16,607 nucleotides of DNA, taken from CAZTNW01 sp964614945. Lineage in GTDB: Bacteria > Caldisericota > JANLFM01. The first letter of the stretch is position 1, and each line of letters opens with the position of its first letter. The notes under the pieces were generated by a model. It was given only the letters and a program-made list of their open reading frames with translations, made no database searches and was not told where the DNA came from. Positions 1-8,501 of this stretch are shown here, in pieces. The DNA is taken from positions 1 through 16,607 of the forward strand of contig CAZTNW010000011.1 of assembly GCA_964614945.1 (NCBI GenBank). Reading direction: 5' to 3'. The translations under genes and the position numbers were made by a program.

Positions 1-861
1 AATAATACCTATAAGGCAGAGTTTATTTACGACAACATGGCAATTGCTTTGAATGCGATTCATGCCTCATATAAATACGGTGTAAAAAAGCTTCTTAATC
101 TTGGCTCTTCTTGTATTTATCCAAAAAACTGTCCCCAGCCGATGAAGGAAGAATATTTATTAACCGGGCCTCTCGAACCAACTAATGAGCCATATGCTAT
201 AGCCAAGATTTCTGCTATAAAGTTATGCCGATATTATAACGAACAATATGGAACAAATTTTATCTCTGTAATGCCGACGAATCTTTATGGGCCCAATGAT
301 AATTTTAATCTTGAATCAGCGCATGTACTCCCTGCATTGATCAGGAAATTCCATCTGGCTAAGTTATTAGGGCAGGGCGATTTTGAGGGGATCAAAGAGA
401 ATTTCATTAGATACCCGGTAGGCTTCGGCTTGGACAGGCCCAATAAAGATTGGGATAAAGAGGCAATATTGGAAGTCCTTGAGAGGGTAGGCATATCATC
501 TGAAAATTCAAGAGTTGTGGTAAAACTCTGGGGCACGGGCTCTCCTTATCGTGAATTTATGCATGTTGACGATCTCGCCGCAGCGTGCTTGTTTCTGATG
601 GAAAGATATGATTTTAATTCTATAGGCGAATTTATAAATATTGGTACCGGTGAAGATATAATGATAAGAGATCTGGCTTACATGATAAAGGGTATTGTTG
701 GGTTTGATGGAGATATAAAATGGGATCCGTCAAAGCCTGACGGTACGGCAAGGAAACTGTTAGACGTTAGCAGAATAAAACAGTTAAGTTGGTATCCAAA
801 GGTTAGCTTAGATGAGGGGATTAGAATACTTTATAAAAAGAATATGAAATCTACAGGTTGA
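1..861 (+). CDS. fcl: GDP-L-fucose synthase, 5'-truncated by the window edge
   Basis: This is an extended-SDR enzyme that epimerises and reduces GDP-4-keto-6-deoxy-D-mannose to GDP-L-fucose with NADPH in the cytoplasm. The reading frame is open from base 1 and the first residues (NNTYKAEFIYDNM) already match the family, so the true start lies upstream and the ATG at 37 is internal. Visible family features are the GSSCIYP segment (fragment residues about 35-41, carrying the active-site Ser and Cys), NEPYAIAK with the catalytic Tyr-x3-Lys, SVMPTNLYGP, the SAHV histidine, and REFMHVDD followed by KPDGTARKLLD near the C-terminus. Compared with the E. coli enzyme there is an insertion of roughly 50 residues between the HVLPALIRKFH and LWGTGSPYREF segments; I recall similar insertions in homologues from other phyla. 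It supplies GDP-fucose to the glycosyltransferases downstream. The N-terminal Rossmann glycine motif is outside the window. Identification is very secure. Confidence 0.96.
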   Translation, partial: NNTYKAEFIYDNMAIALNAIHASYKYGVKKLLNLGSSCIYPKNCPQPMKEEYLLTGPLEPTNEPYAIAKISAIKLCRYYNEQYGTNFISVMPTNLYGPNDNFNLESAHVLPALIRKFHLAKLLGQGDFEGIKENFIRYPVGFGLDRPNKDWDKEAILEVLERVGISSENSRVVVKLWGTGSPYREFMHVDDLAAACLFLMERYDFNSIGEFINIGTGEDIMIRDLAYMIKGIVGFDGDIKWDPSKPDGTARKLLDVSRIKQLSWYPKVSLDEGIRILYKKNMKSTG

Positions 862-917
862 AAAAGGATAATAGGAAGACAAATAAAGCGTATAAAATTT
901 ATCTTTATGGAGAATTG

Positions 918-1802
918 ATGACCCTCAAAAAGCTCCATCTGTTGGCTTATAAATACCCCTTTTTAAGAATCCCATTATGTCCGATGATAGCAACAAGGCG
1001 TTACTTTAAAAATAATAAGTTAAAATATGAGTTAAAAATATGCGAGAATGCTTCGCAAATGTTGGCTGAAGATCCAGTTTTTTATGTTCGTGAGTTCCAG
1101 GGAAAATTCGTTGTTGGCCGAAATTCTGATTTATTTAAAACACTACTCATCGCTCGAGAATATGAAGCTTCTTTAGCTGAACTTGTTTTGAGGTATCTGG
1201 ATTGTAATCGTGACGCAATAGACGTTGGAGCGAACATGGGATTTTATACTATATTATTAGCCAAGAATGTGAATAATAAAAAAGTGTTGGCTGTCGAGCC
1301 GGCAAAGAAGGCATTTGAGCGGCTTGAAAAAAATTTAAAGCTAAATCAGGTAGAGCATAAGGTGATTCTTTTTGAGGGCGCTGTATCAAACAATTCTGGT
1401 GTGTTGAATTTAAAAACTGTCAACGGAAGGGAAGAGTATTCAACCCTAGGTAAATTAAATCACCCAGCTGTCCGTGACGAAAAATATCAAATACAAGAGG
1501 TAAATGTAACCACTATTGATAGCTTGGTAAAAAAATATTCACTAGATCCGGGATTTATGAAGATTGATGTTGAAGGTATGGAGCACTTTGTTTTAGATGG
1601 TTCCAGGGTAACATTGGAAACCGCAAAGCCTATAATCCTTATGGAATTATCTGATCCCTTATTGAAACAAAATGGTTCGTCTGCCGGAGAATTAATAGAT
1701 TTTATCAAGCCATTTAAATACAAGATTTTAGATGCTGAAATGCCGGAAATCTCGCCATTATTAAAGCCGTTTACTAATATTCTTTGCTTACCGGAAGAAT
1801 GA
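918..1802 (+). CDS. FkbM family SAM-dependent methyltransferase
   Basis: This is a probable O-methyltransferase of the FkbM family, which in polysaccharide loci typically methylates a sugar hydroxyl using S-adenosylmethionine. The SAM-binding motif I is DVGANMGFYT (residues 102-111 from this start), followed by an acidic strand end in VLAVEPAKKAF. The family-typical MKIDVEGME segment lies near residues 214-222. I chose the ATG at 918 because a GGAG sits five bases upstream of it. The frame also extends to a TTG at 858 that overlaps the fcl stop codon, giving 20 extra residues (314 in total), but that start has no good ribosome binding site. The gene follows fcl closely, which suggests co-transcription, and fucose or a neighbouring sugar may be the acceptor. 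That substrate is inference; the family call is secure. Confidence 0.9.
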   Translation: MTLKKLHLLAYKYPFLRIPLCPMIATRRYFKNNKLKYELKICENASQMLAEDPVFYVREFQGKFVVGRNSDLFKTLLIAREYEASLAELVLRYLDCNRDAIDVGANMGFYTILLAKNVNNKKVLAVEPAKKAFERLEKNLKLNQVEHKVILFEGAVSNNSGVLNLKTVNGREEYSTLGKLNHPAVRDEKYQIQEVNVTTIDSLVKKYSLDPGFMKIDVEGMEHFVLDGSRVTLETAKPIILMELSDPLLKQNGSSAGELIDFIKPFKYKILDAEMPEISPLLKPFTNILCLPEE

Positions 1803-2093
1803 AAAATGATAGGAAAATGTGTTGAAACGACTCTGAACATTTTTACTAGATCTGGGTGTATATAATCCCGGATTGTCTGTTTTTTGTATCTGGGAGTGGA
1901 ATCATAAGAGATTTTATGGCTTTGAAACTAGCTAAAGAATAAAAGCTAATAGGTCGAGATAAGAGAAACTTTAAAAACACTTCAGATCTGGTTGATGTGC
2001 CTTTACAATATTGAATTTATATAAAAATTAGAATAGAAATTAATTTTAAATAGTTCAAATAAAAAATCACCTTTTCATCGAAGTAGCTTTCAA
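1803..2093. other. AT-rich gap between methyltransferase and polymerase genes
   Basis: About 290 bases with stops in every frame on the + strand. One frame around 1895-2013 reads as a short peptide-like stretch with a single internal stop (containing SGSGIIRDFMALKLAKE and, after the stop, SDLVDVPLQY). It might be a decayed gene end, but I cannot assign it. I see no convincing terminator or strong promoter. Confidence 0.35.
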
Positions 2094-3491
2094 ATGGAAT
2101 TCCTGGGTTCTCAAAATGTCCTAGTCGGCTATCCGTTAATAGTATTTTATATAATAGCGTTATTAGGAATCTCTGTTTCTATTTTCCGCCCTTATTGGGG
2201 CTTCCTTTTCTCATTGTTTTGTCTTTCGGCACGCAACTTTCATGCAGCTGTTCAGACAAGAACCGGAGCTTTTGGCCCCTACCTTAATCTCAACGATCTC
2301 TTGCTGTGGATAGCTGTCTTTGCCCTTATAATAGAATTCTTAAAAACGAAGCGGCGGTTTTCAATGCCAAAGATACTTATGCTGATGTTTATTTTAATAT
2401 TTATAGGCGACATTCAGTCTTTAATAAAATATGGGTTTATTGAAGAAGTTGCTCGCAGGATTTGGGGTTCATCTATTTTCCCGATACTCTTTTTGGTTGG
2501 ATCAAACTTCGTTAAGGATGAAAAAAGGGCTAAAGCCTTTTTTTGGACACTATATTGTGGTGCGGTTTTTGCCGCAATTCAGCATATAAGCTTTATGCGG
2601 GCCGCAAGCTCTGTTCAACTATATAGAGAAGCAACGGAAATCCGAATAATATCTTATATTTCTAGTGGTGGGCTTTTTTTGCTAGTGAGCGGTTTGCTAC
2701 AAGTACCAAGCAGAAAGCTTGTTTCTTATAAATTAGCCTTATTTTATGGCGGACTTGCCCTTATCGCGATTAGCTATATTATGAGTCTTACCCGTGGCAT
2801 ATACGTTTATTTATTTGTTGCAATACCAGCTTTCTTATTTATGTTTCGGGGAAAGTTTAGACTAAACAGAATAATGCTTGTATTTATTGCTTTCATCGCA
2901 TCAGGACTTATTTTAGCAAGAATAGTTTTACCAAACGTTGACATGAGAAGTGCTTTAGTTGATAGATTTAGTAGTTTTATTACTAGAGATACGTTTTCGA
3001 GTTCTTATAAGTCTCGATGGTTAGGAGCTCAAACTGAACTTGACCTTTGGCTAGACAAAACGACAATTTTTTTAGGCGCCGGTAGTTCGCTGCCTCCAAA
3101 CATAGAAACTGCAGATCCAGAATTAACCGGTGCCTTGTACCACGTTGGGTTCAGCACCTACCTTGTTCATTATGGGATTTTTGGGCTTCTTCTTTATGGA
3201 TTATTCCTTCCTTTATTTACAATAAAGATATCAAAAAGCTATTTTATTAATCATCGTGACCTTTACGGGGGTGCTATTGGTTTATTAGCCATAGCAAGTT
3301 CACTTTTTGATTTAGTTGGCTTATTTTGGAGTCAAAATCATCTTTTTGCTACCACTCATGTTCAAGGTCTAATTTATGGAGCGATATGGGGTCTGTATTG
3401 TAATATGTGTAAACAAAGGAATGTATATATACCTTTTAAAAATATTAAGAGTTGCCTGCCGGAAGCAAAATTGGGTTTAAATGAGAAATAA
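2094..3491 (+). CDS. O-antigen polymerase/ligase-like integral membrane protein
   Basis: This is a polytopic inner-membrane protein of the Wzy/WaaL (O-antigen ligase-like) type, which polymerises lipid-linked repeat units or transfers glycan to an acceptor on the periplasmic side. The 465-residue product shows about ten hydrophobic segments from residue ~12 to ~440. A large hydrophilic stretch at about residues 280-350 carries several Arg and Asp residues. It is followed by ALYHVGFSTYLVHYGIFGLLL, which resembles the histidine-containing end of the periplasmic loop plus the next membrane segment of the Wzy_C family. Charged residues after SLTRG (about residue 232) fit the conserved Arg region. 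Polymerase and ligase cannot be separated from sequence alone; the position inside a glycosyltransferase cluster favours a Wzy-type polymerase. No Shine-Dalgarno precedes the ATG. The 3' end overlaps the next gene by 11 bases, indicating translational coupling. Confidence 0.82.
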   Translation: MEFLGSQNVLVGYPLIVFYIIALLGISVSIFRPYWGFLFSLFCLSARNFHAAVQTRTGAFGPYLNLNDLLLWIAVFALIIEFLKTKRRFSMPKILMLMFILIFIGDIQSLIKYGFIEEVARRIWGSSIFPILFLVGSNFVKDEKRAKAFFWTLYCGAVFAAIQHISFMRAASSVQLYREATEIRIISYISSGGLFLLVSGLLQVPSRKLVSYKLALFYGGLALIAISYIMSLTRGIYVYLFVAIPAFLFMFRGKFRLNRIMLVFIAFIASGLILARIVLPNVDMRSALVDRFSSFITRDTFSSSYKSRWLGAQTELDLWLDKTTIFLGAGSSLPPNIETADPELTGALYHVGFSTYLVHYGIFGLLLYGLFLPLFTIKISKSYFINHRDLYGGAIGLLAIASSLFDLVGLFWSQNHLFATTHVQGLIYGAIWGLYCNMCKQRNVYIPFKNIKSCLPEAKLGLNEK

Positions 3492-4347
3492 GATCGACTG
3501 GCCACGTATTACTGTTGTTACGCCTTCTTTTAATCAAGGAGAATTTCTTGAAGAAGCGATACTATCAGTTTTAAATCAAAATTACCCGAACTTAGAATAT
3601 TTTATTATCGATGGTGGCAGCACTGATAATAGTGTAAACATAGTAAAAAAATATTCTGATAAAATAAGCTGGTGGGTGAGCGAAAAGGATGCGGGGCAAT
3701 CAGACGCCATATGTAAGGGATTTGAAAGGGCGAACGGCGACTTGATAGGATGGCTAAACTCTGATGATGTTTATTTCCCCGGAGCCTTGATGGACATAGC
3801 TAGAGCTTATGTAAAAAATCAGACTGCCTCTCTGTATCTCGGGGCTATTGCAACTGGTGATAAAAATGGGAGGATAAGGCAGTGCTCTGTACCATCAAAA
3901 CCATTGCCAATTTTTATTAGTTTCGGGCTCGTTGCATTTGGTCAGCCAAGCACTTTTTTTAATGCTGGACTTTATCGGAAGGTTGGAGGGTTGAATAAAG
4001 GTTTATATATGAGAATGGATGGAGATTTAATCTATAGACTATTAAGCCATTATCCGAGGGCGGTTGTTGTAAATAAAATGATAGCTTTTTTCCGTTGGCA
4101 TGAGACATCGAAGAGTACAGTATCAGTTGACAGGTATTTAAAAGAGCAAAACGAGTTTACTCGGTCCCTTAATATATCACCATGTGAGCTTGCTATAGGC
4201 AGGCAGGCCTTTAGAATATACCGTCTGATAGAAGGAGGCTATTTTAAATCCATCATCGCCACAAAGCATTATAGGGGGAAGACGATAGATTATATTTGGC
4301 AAGACAACAAAATTAGGGGTCACCGACCAATTTGTTCTAACTTATAA
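3481..4347 (+). CDS. GT2 family glycosyltransferase
   Basis: This is a cytoplasmic inverting glycosyltransferase with the GT-A fold, expected to add a sugar from a nucleotide-sugar donor to the growing lipid-linked oligosaccharide. It starts with the family signature RITVVTPSFNQGEFLEEAILSVLNQNYPNLEYFIIDGGSTDNS. The metal-binding acidic motif is NSDD (residues 93-96) within GDLIGWLNSDD. A later MRMDGDLIYRLL stretch corresponds to the acceptor/catalytic region. The length of 288 residues is ordinary for the family, and no transmembrane segment is evident. The ATG overlaps the end of the polymerase-like gene by 11 bases, so the two are likely co-transcribed. Donor and acceptor sugars cannot be read from the sequence. 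Confidence 0.92.
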   Translation: MRNKIDWPRITVVTPSFNQGEFLEEAILSVLNQNYPNLEYFIIDGGSTDNSVNIVKKYSDKISWWVSEKDAGQSDAICKGFERANGDLIGWLNSDDVYFPGALMDIARAYVKNQTASLYLGAIATGDKNGRIRQCSVPSKPLPIFISFGLVAFGQPSTFFNAGLYRKVGGLNKGLYMRMDGDLIYRLLSHYPRAVVVNKMIAFFRWHETSKSTVSVDRYLKEQNEFTRSLNISPCELAIGRQAFRIYRLIEGGYFKSIIATKHYRGKTIDYIWQDNKIRGHRPICSNL

Positions 4348-4654
4348 TAAGAAGAAAGAACAATTATTAGCCAAACTAATATGCCAAGGGTTAGTCTGAT
4401 CTCAGCTCTTATGAATCGTAGGTATTATAAAATTACTCCGAGGTCGTTAACTTGATTGCCACTGACTTACCAGCTCATCATTATGGCCTGATGAATTTGA
4501 TTTTTCTAACCTGTAGTGCTTCTGGTTGATCAAGACTTTAAAATCGATGCGTCCGACCTTTTGCAGCGTTAGAAAATATGGGTTAATAACCTGAGGGAAT
4601 AACGTTAGACTAAAAGTTCCATAAAAACTTTCAGATTAAGTGGCCAGATTATAA
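4348..4654. other. 307-base gap without a recognisable gene
   Basis: No frame is open for more than a few dozen codons. One short reading from 4381 (MPRVSLISALMNRRYYKI) faintly resembles a GT2 N-terminus, and a different frame near 4480-4545 looks protein-like (SLWPDEFDFSNL, then a stop). These may be relics of a lost glycosyltransferase, but the resemblance is too weak to call. I see no clear terminator or promoter. Confidence 0.35.
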
Positions 4655-5740
4655 ATGAATGAAAAAACGGAAATAAGCATAGTCATATTATATTCGACCA
4701 TCGTACATTATGTTATAGGTATGCTTAAGGTATTAAGAGAAACAGGGCTAATTGGGACCATCAATGTCGTTTATTGGGATAAAAAGGGAGACGATAGGAA
4801 CAGTTATAAAGTCGAGGAAGTTGATGGCGTAACTTTTTACCCGCGATCTTCTCTCGATGATAAAGGGATCTTTAATTTATTATATTCAAGAAAACCAATA
4901 ATCGTATATGTGTCAGGTTGGATGGATAAAGGCTATTTGAGGGCAATTCGAAAATATAGGAAAGAGGGCGGTAAGTTTCAAGTTGTGTGTGGAATTGATG
5001 ACCAGTGGAAAGGTTCGCTTCGGCAGCGATTTGGGCAGATTTACTTTTATTTATTTTATAAACAATTGTTTGACTTCATGTGGGTAGCAGGAAAAGAGCA
5101 ATACCATTATGCTCAACGCTTTGGATATACTCAAGAGAAAATAATTTGCAATCTCTTATCAGCTGACACGGCCCGTTTTAGAAGTGGTTCATCGATCTCA
5201 GGAATTGCGAAGCGCTTTGTTTATGTTGGGAGATTCGTTCCAGTAAAAGGAATTGATTTATTGTTAGATGCTTATAATTCTTTGCCAGAAGAAATAAAGT
5301 CCGCATGGCCTCTGGTATTAATTGGTGATGGGTCGCTAAAAAATTCAATTGAAAAAAGAGCATCAAAGAATATTTCTATTATGCCATATTTACAGCCGGA
5401 AGACTTAGTTAATGAATTAGCGAAAGGTGGTATAGCTTGCATTCCAAGCTATCAGGAACAGTGGGGAGTAGCAATTCATGAAATGGCTTTGATGGGATTT
5501 CCTCTTATTCTTAGTTCAGCTTGTGGAGCGGCGAGCGAATTCCTGATTTCAGGCTATAACGGCTATATGTTTAAGAGTGGCGATAGCTCATCTTTACGTG
5601 AAGCTTTATTGCGAATTAGTTGTCTCACATCAGAAAATCTAGAAATGTTTTCAAAAAGAAGCTGCACGCTGGCCCAGAGGATAACTTCAGAGCATGCAGC
5701 CTACTCGCTATTATCTACTTTATATTTAGGTAACATGTAG
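4655..5740 (+). CDS. GT4 family glycosyltransferase
   Basis: This is a retaining glycosyltransferase of the GT-B fold (Glycos_transf_1 C-terminal domain), acting in the cytoplasm on the lipid-linked intermediate. The C-terminal domain begins near residue 185 with RFVYVGRFVPVKGIDLLLDAY, a classic GT4 donor-domain opening, then LVLIGDGSLKNSIEK. The EX7E catalytic motif is EQWGVAIHE (E268 and E276), followed by MALMGFPLILSSACGAASEFL. The N-terminal half is poorly conserved and shows no membrane segment. The length of 361 residues is normal. The start ATG is preceded by AT-rich sequence without a Shine-Dalgarno. It stands between two gene-free gaps, so its co-transcription with the GT2 gene upstream is plausible but not shown. 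Sugar specificity is unknown. Confidence 0.92.
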   Translation: MNEKTEISIVILYSTIVHYVIGMLKVLRETGLIGTINVVYWDKKGDDRNSYKVEEVDGVTFYPRSSLDDKGIFNLLYSRKPIIVYVSGWMDKGYLRAIRKYRKEGGKFQVVCGIDDQWKGSLRQRFGQIYFYLFYKQLFDFMWVAGKEQYHYAQRFGYTQEKIICNLLSADTARFRSGSSISGIAKRFVYVGRFVPVKGIDLLLDAYNSLPEEIKSAWPLVLIGDGSLKNSIEKRASKNISIMPYLQPEDLVNELAKGGIACIPSYQEQWGVAIHEMALMGFPLILSSACGAASEFLISGYNGYMFKSGDSSSLREALLRISCLTSENLEMFSKRSCTLAQRITSEHAAYSLLSTLYLGNM

Positions 5741-5891
5741 GCCTTATAATTCGATACTATAATCTGTTCTATCATCGGCGATAGTGACACATGAAAACTT
5801 AAAGTGGATGTCTATTAGATTGATTGCGTCTTTTATATTCATATTGTTGTGCTCAAAAAAGCAATAAATTTAAACTTATTAAAAGTCTTAA

Positions 5892-7046
5892 ATGTCAAAA
5901 GGTAATTATATTTTAGGCATAAACGCCTCGCGGGCCCGTTCTGGAGGTGCTCGCGCACACCTCAGAGGTATTTTGGCTGCGACTGATCCAATATCTTATG
6001 GATTCAGGGAAGTTCATATCTGGAGTTACCCGCAACTTTTACGGTCGTTGCCTGACAAGCCTTGGCTGATAAAACACAGTCCCAGGGCACTATCAAAATC
6101 AATTTGGTCCCAGCTAATTTGGGAGAGAGTGATTTTATCTAATGAGCTAAGGCAAAAAGGTTGTTCGATTTTGCTTAATGTCGATGCGGGTTCAATATCA
6201 AAGTTTAGGCCTGCTGTAACAATGAGCGGGGATTTACTTCCCTATGAGCCAGGAGAGAGGGCTCGCTATAAGATTGGTATTTCAAGGTTGCGTTTAGAAA
6301 TATTGCGATATGTGCATACTTTATCTCTGAGAAGAGCAGCTGGCGTAATATTTTTAAGTCGTTATGCGTCTGAAATAACGCAAAAAGCATGCGGAAGGTT
6401 AAAAAATTACAAGATAATTTATCATGGTGTGGATAGGGCGTTTAAAGAAGTATCTTTAAAAAGCCCATGGCCAGTTCACAATGAGCGTCCCATTAATTGT
6501 CTCTACGTTTCTCCAATTGGCCCCTACAAACATCAATCAAAAGTTATAGAGGCCATTGCCAAGCTCAGGGAAAGGGGATTTGATATAAGTCTTACTCTTA
6601 TAGGAGCCGGAGAAAACCGAGCCAGACGCCGTCTCCTTGACCATATATATAAACTCGATCCGAGCGGTGCATATATAAAATGGGCAGGCGCAGTCGAACA
6701 TAGTAAATTGCCTTCCGTATTTTCCAAGGCTGATCTTTTTATTTTTGCTTCAAGTTGTGAAGCATTTGGGATTACTTTAGTCGAAGCTATGTCGGTGGGT
6801 TTACCGATTGCTTGTTCTTGTAAGAGCAGTCTTCCGGAAGTCTTAGGGAGTACAGGTGTCTATTTTAATCCCGAGGACTCTAATTCTATCAAGTCAGCCA
6901 TCGAGAAAATCTTAAATAATTCAGAACTTCGGCTAGCGTTATCGGAAAAAGCAAAAAGACGATCGGAAGAATTTACGTGGAAGAGGTGTGCAGAAGAAAC
7001 ATTTAAATTCTTAATGGAAATACAAGATGAGTACGAGGAAGCATAG
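5892..7046 (+). CDS. GT4 family glycosyltransferase (mannosyltransferase-like)
   Basis: This is a second retaining GT-B glycosyltransferase. Its N-terminus, LGINASRARSGGARAHLRGIL, is the glycine-rich acceptor-domain opening seen in GT4 enzymes often annotated as mannosyl- or rhamnosyltransferases. The donor domain contains INCLYVSPIGPYKHQSKVIEAIAKL, then LTLIGAGENRARR. The EX7E motif is EAFGITLVE (E290 and E298), followed by AMSVGLPIACS and SSLPEVLG. The C-terminal helix ends with FTWKRCAEETFKFL, matching the usual family end. At 384 residues it is full length. No Shine-Dalgarno is visible before the ATG. The specific sugar cannot be deduced; family membership is secure. Confidence 0.92.
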   Translation: MSKGNYILGINASRARSGGARAHLRGILAATDPISYGFREVHIWSYPQLLRSLPDKPWLIKHSPRALSKSIWSQLIWERVILSNELRQKGCSILLNVDAGSISKFRPAVTMSGDLLPYEPGERARYKIGISRLRLEILRYVHTLSLRRAAGVIFLSRYASEITQKACGRLKNYKIIYHGVDRAFKEVSLKSPWPVHNERPINCLYVSPIGPYKHQSKVIEAIAKLRERGFDISLTLIGAGENRARRRLLDHIYKLDPSGAYIKWAGAVEHSKLPSVFSKADLFIFASSCEAFGITLVEAMSVGLPIACSCKSSLPEVLGSTGVYFNPEDSNSIKSAIEKILNNSELRLALSEKAKRRSEEFTWKRCAEETFKFLMEIQDEYEEA

Positions 7047-7205
7047 GTTAATATGGTTTTGACTATATTTTTGCGTAGCCGCTTAATGGGAGCTTTTATT
7101 TGATATATATGAGTAAGAATCTAGGGGTGGTTATCCAAAAGACCGGGAGACGAGTTGCGTATCAAAATCTGAGATGACTATTTTGTTGCCTCCTCTCACA
7201 ATAAG

Positions 7206-7273
7206 TTATAAAAAACAGGGTAAAGCATTATAATCCAGTTTTCAAACCATAATAATCAGGAAATTCAGGAGGG
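7206..7273 (+). promoter_or_regulatory. Candidate promoter and strong ribosome binding site before the amidotransferase gene
   Basis: A perfect TATAAT lies at 7229-7234, with a weak -35-like TTATAA at 7206-7211 and 17 bases between them. A strong AGGAGGG ribosome binding site is at 7267-7273, eleven bases before the ATG. The ribosome site is convincing and unusual here, because the surrounding sugar genes lack one. The promoter is a guess, because TATAAT occurs easily in AT-rich DNA. Confidence 0.4.
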
Positions 7274-7284
7274 AAGATAAAACT

Positions 7285-8442
7285 ATGAACAAATCGAGCC
7301 TTTATATAGGAAAAAGCTATAGATCGTGCTCGAATTGCGTTATGGATTCGTCCGATCCTAACATAAAGCTTGATAAAAATGGAGTATGCGATAGGTGTAA
7401 CATATATTATAGGCAAATATTGCCAAAATGGAATCATGGACGCGGAAAGGAACGACAACTAAGCCAAATAATAGAAACGATTAAGAAGAGCGGGAAAGGC
7501 AAACCATATGATTGTATTCTGGGTTTAAGTGGAGGGATGGACAGCTCCTATCTTCTGCATCTTGCCGTTAAAGAGTTTGGACTGCGGCCTTTAGTTTTTC
7601 ATATAGATTCGGGATGGGATGCAGATTTCACGAAACGTAACATAGGCAATTTAACAAATAAACTTGGCGTCGACCTGAAAATTGAGGTCTTAGATTGGGA
7701 AGAGATGAGAGACTTTCAATTGGCAATGTTCAAGTCAGGCGTGCCACATCTTGATATACCTCAAGACATGGCTTTTGTTTCAGTCTTGGACAGATATGCG
7801 TTAGATAACCGTATAAAGTTCATACTTAATGGTGAGAATATAGCGACCGAAGTAGTCAGTAATCCGAGTTCTTGGGGTTATTGGGGAACAGACATGATTC
7901 AGATTAGAGACATCTTAAAAAGATTTGGAACGGTTCCAATGGAAACATACCCTTTCACAAACATTTTCATTAGAAAACTAGTTTTGCCATATATAAAAGG
8001 GGTAAGAGTGGTTAAACTGCTTAACTATGTTCCATATAATAAAAAAGAAGCAGAGGAAATCCTTAAAGGACAATACGGCTTTGAACCATATCCACAAAAG
8101 CATTTTGAGTCGTTATTAACGAAATTCATAGAAGGGTATTGGCTCCCAAAAAGATTTGGTTATGACATTAGGCGAGCGCAATTTTCAAGTCTTATCTTAA
8201 CTGGGCAGATGAAGAGGGAAGAAGCCTTAAAGAGGTTGAAAAATGGTCCAATCTCTAAAGAAGAAGCGAATGAATTGATGAGATTGGTTGCAGGCAAGTT
8301 GGAAATTTCTGAAGATGAGCTAATGAGTTATATGAGGGGACCTTTAAAAAGCTACAAGGACTATAAGAATATAAAGGTGATTTTCGATATAGGCTCCAAA
8401 ATTTTATTTTATCTTGGCATATATAATCGCGTGCGAAAATAG
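7285..8442 (+). CDS. N-acetyl sugar amidotransferase (WbpG/PseA/WbuX type)
   Basis: This is an ATP-dependent PP-loop amidotransferase that converts an N-acetyl group of a nucleotide-activated sugar into an acetamidino group, as in FucNAm, mannuronic-acid derivatives or pseudaminic-acid derivatives. The N-terminus has paired cysteines (CSNCVMD and GVCDRC, residues about 13-40), typical of this family. The ATP-binding SGGMDS is at residues 82-87 within CILGLSGGMDSSYLLHLA. FHIDSGWD and LNGENIATE match family motifs as I recall them. At 385 residues it is full length. Relatives usually need ammonia from a dedicated HisH/HisF-like pair (WbpH2/F2, WbuY/WbuZ), and neither is in this window. The next recognisable sequence is an epimerase remnant. 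The start is fixed by AGGAGGG at 7267-7273. The family is secure; the exact substrate is inferred only from neighbouring remnants. Confidence 0.92.
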   Translation: MNKSSLYIGKSYRSCSNCVMDSSDPNIKLDKNGVCDRCNIYYRQILPKWNHGRGKERQLSQIIETIKKSGKGKPYDCILGLSGGMDSSYLLHLAVKEFGLRPLVFHIDSGWDADFTKRNIGNLTNKLGVDLKIEVLDWEEMRDFQLAMFKSGVPHLDIPQDMAFVSVLDRYALDNRIKFILNGENIATEVVSNPSSWGYWGTDMIQIRDILKRFGTVPMETYPFTNIFIRKLVLPYIKGVRVVKLLNYVPYNKKEAEEILKGQYGFEPYPQKHFESLLTKFIEGYWLPKRFGYDIRRAQFSSLILTGQMKREEALKRLKNGPISKEEANELMRLVAGKLEISEDELMSYMRGPLKSYKDYKNIKVIFDIGSKILFYLGIYNRVRK

Positions 8443-8501
8443 CTGTAAGGGGAAAATAAATATGGAGAATGGCATATTTGATAATATGGTACGGTTTATA
8501 A

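Noticed and set aside
858..917. TTG at 858 as the start of the methyltransferase, overlapping the fcl stop.
   Set aside because: There is no suitably spaced ribosome site, while GGAG lies five bases before the ATG at 918. The extension cannot be excluded and is noted in the entry.
5741..5891. Search for a terminator or promoter between the two GT4 genes.
   Set aside because: Only a five-base inverted repeat (CTATC/GATAG) without a T run is present, which is too weak to call.
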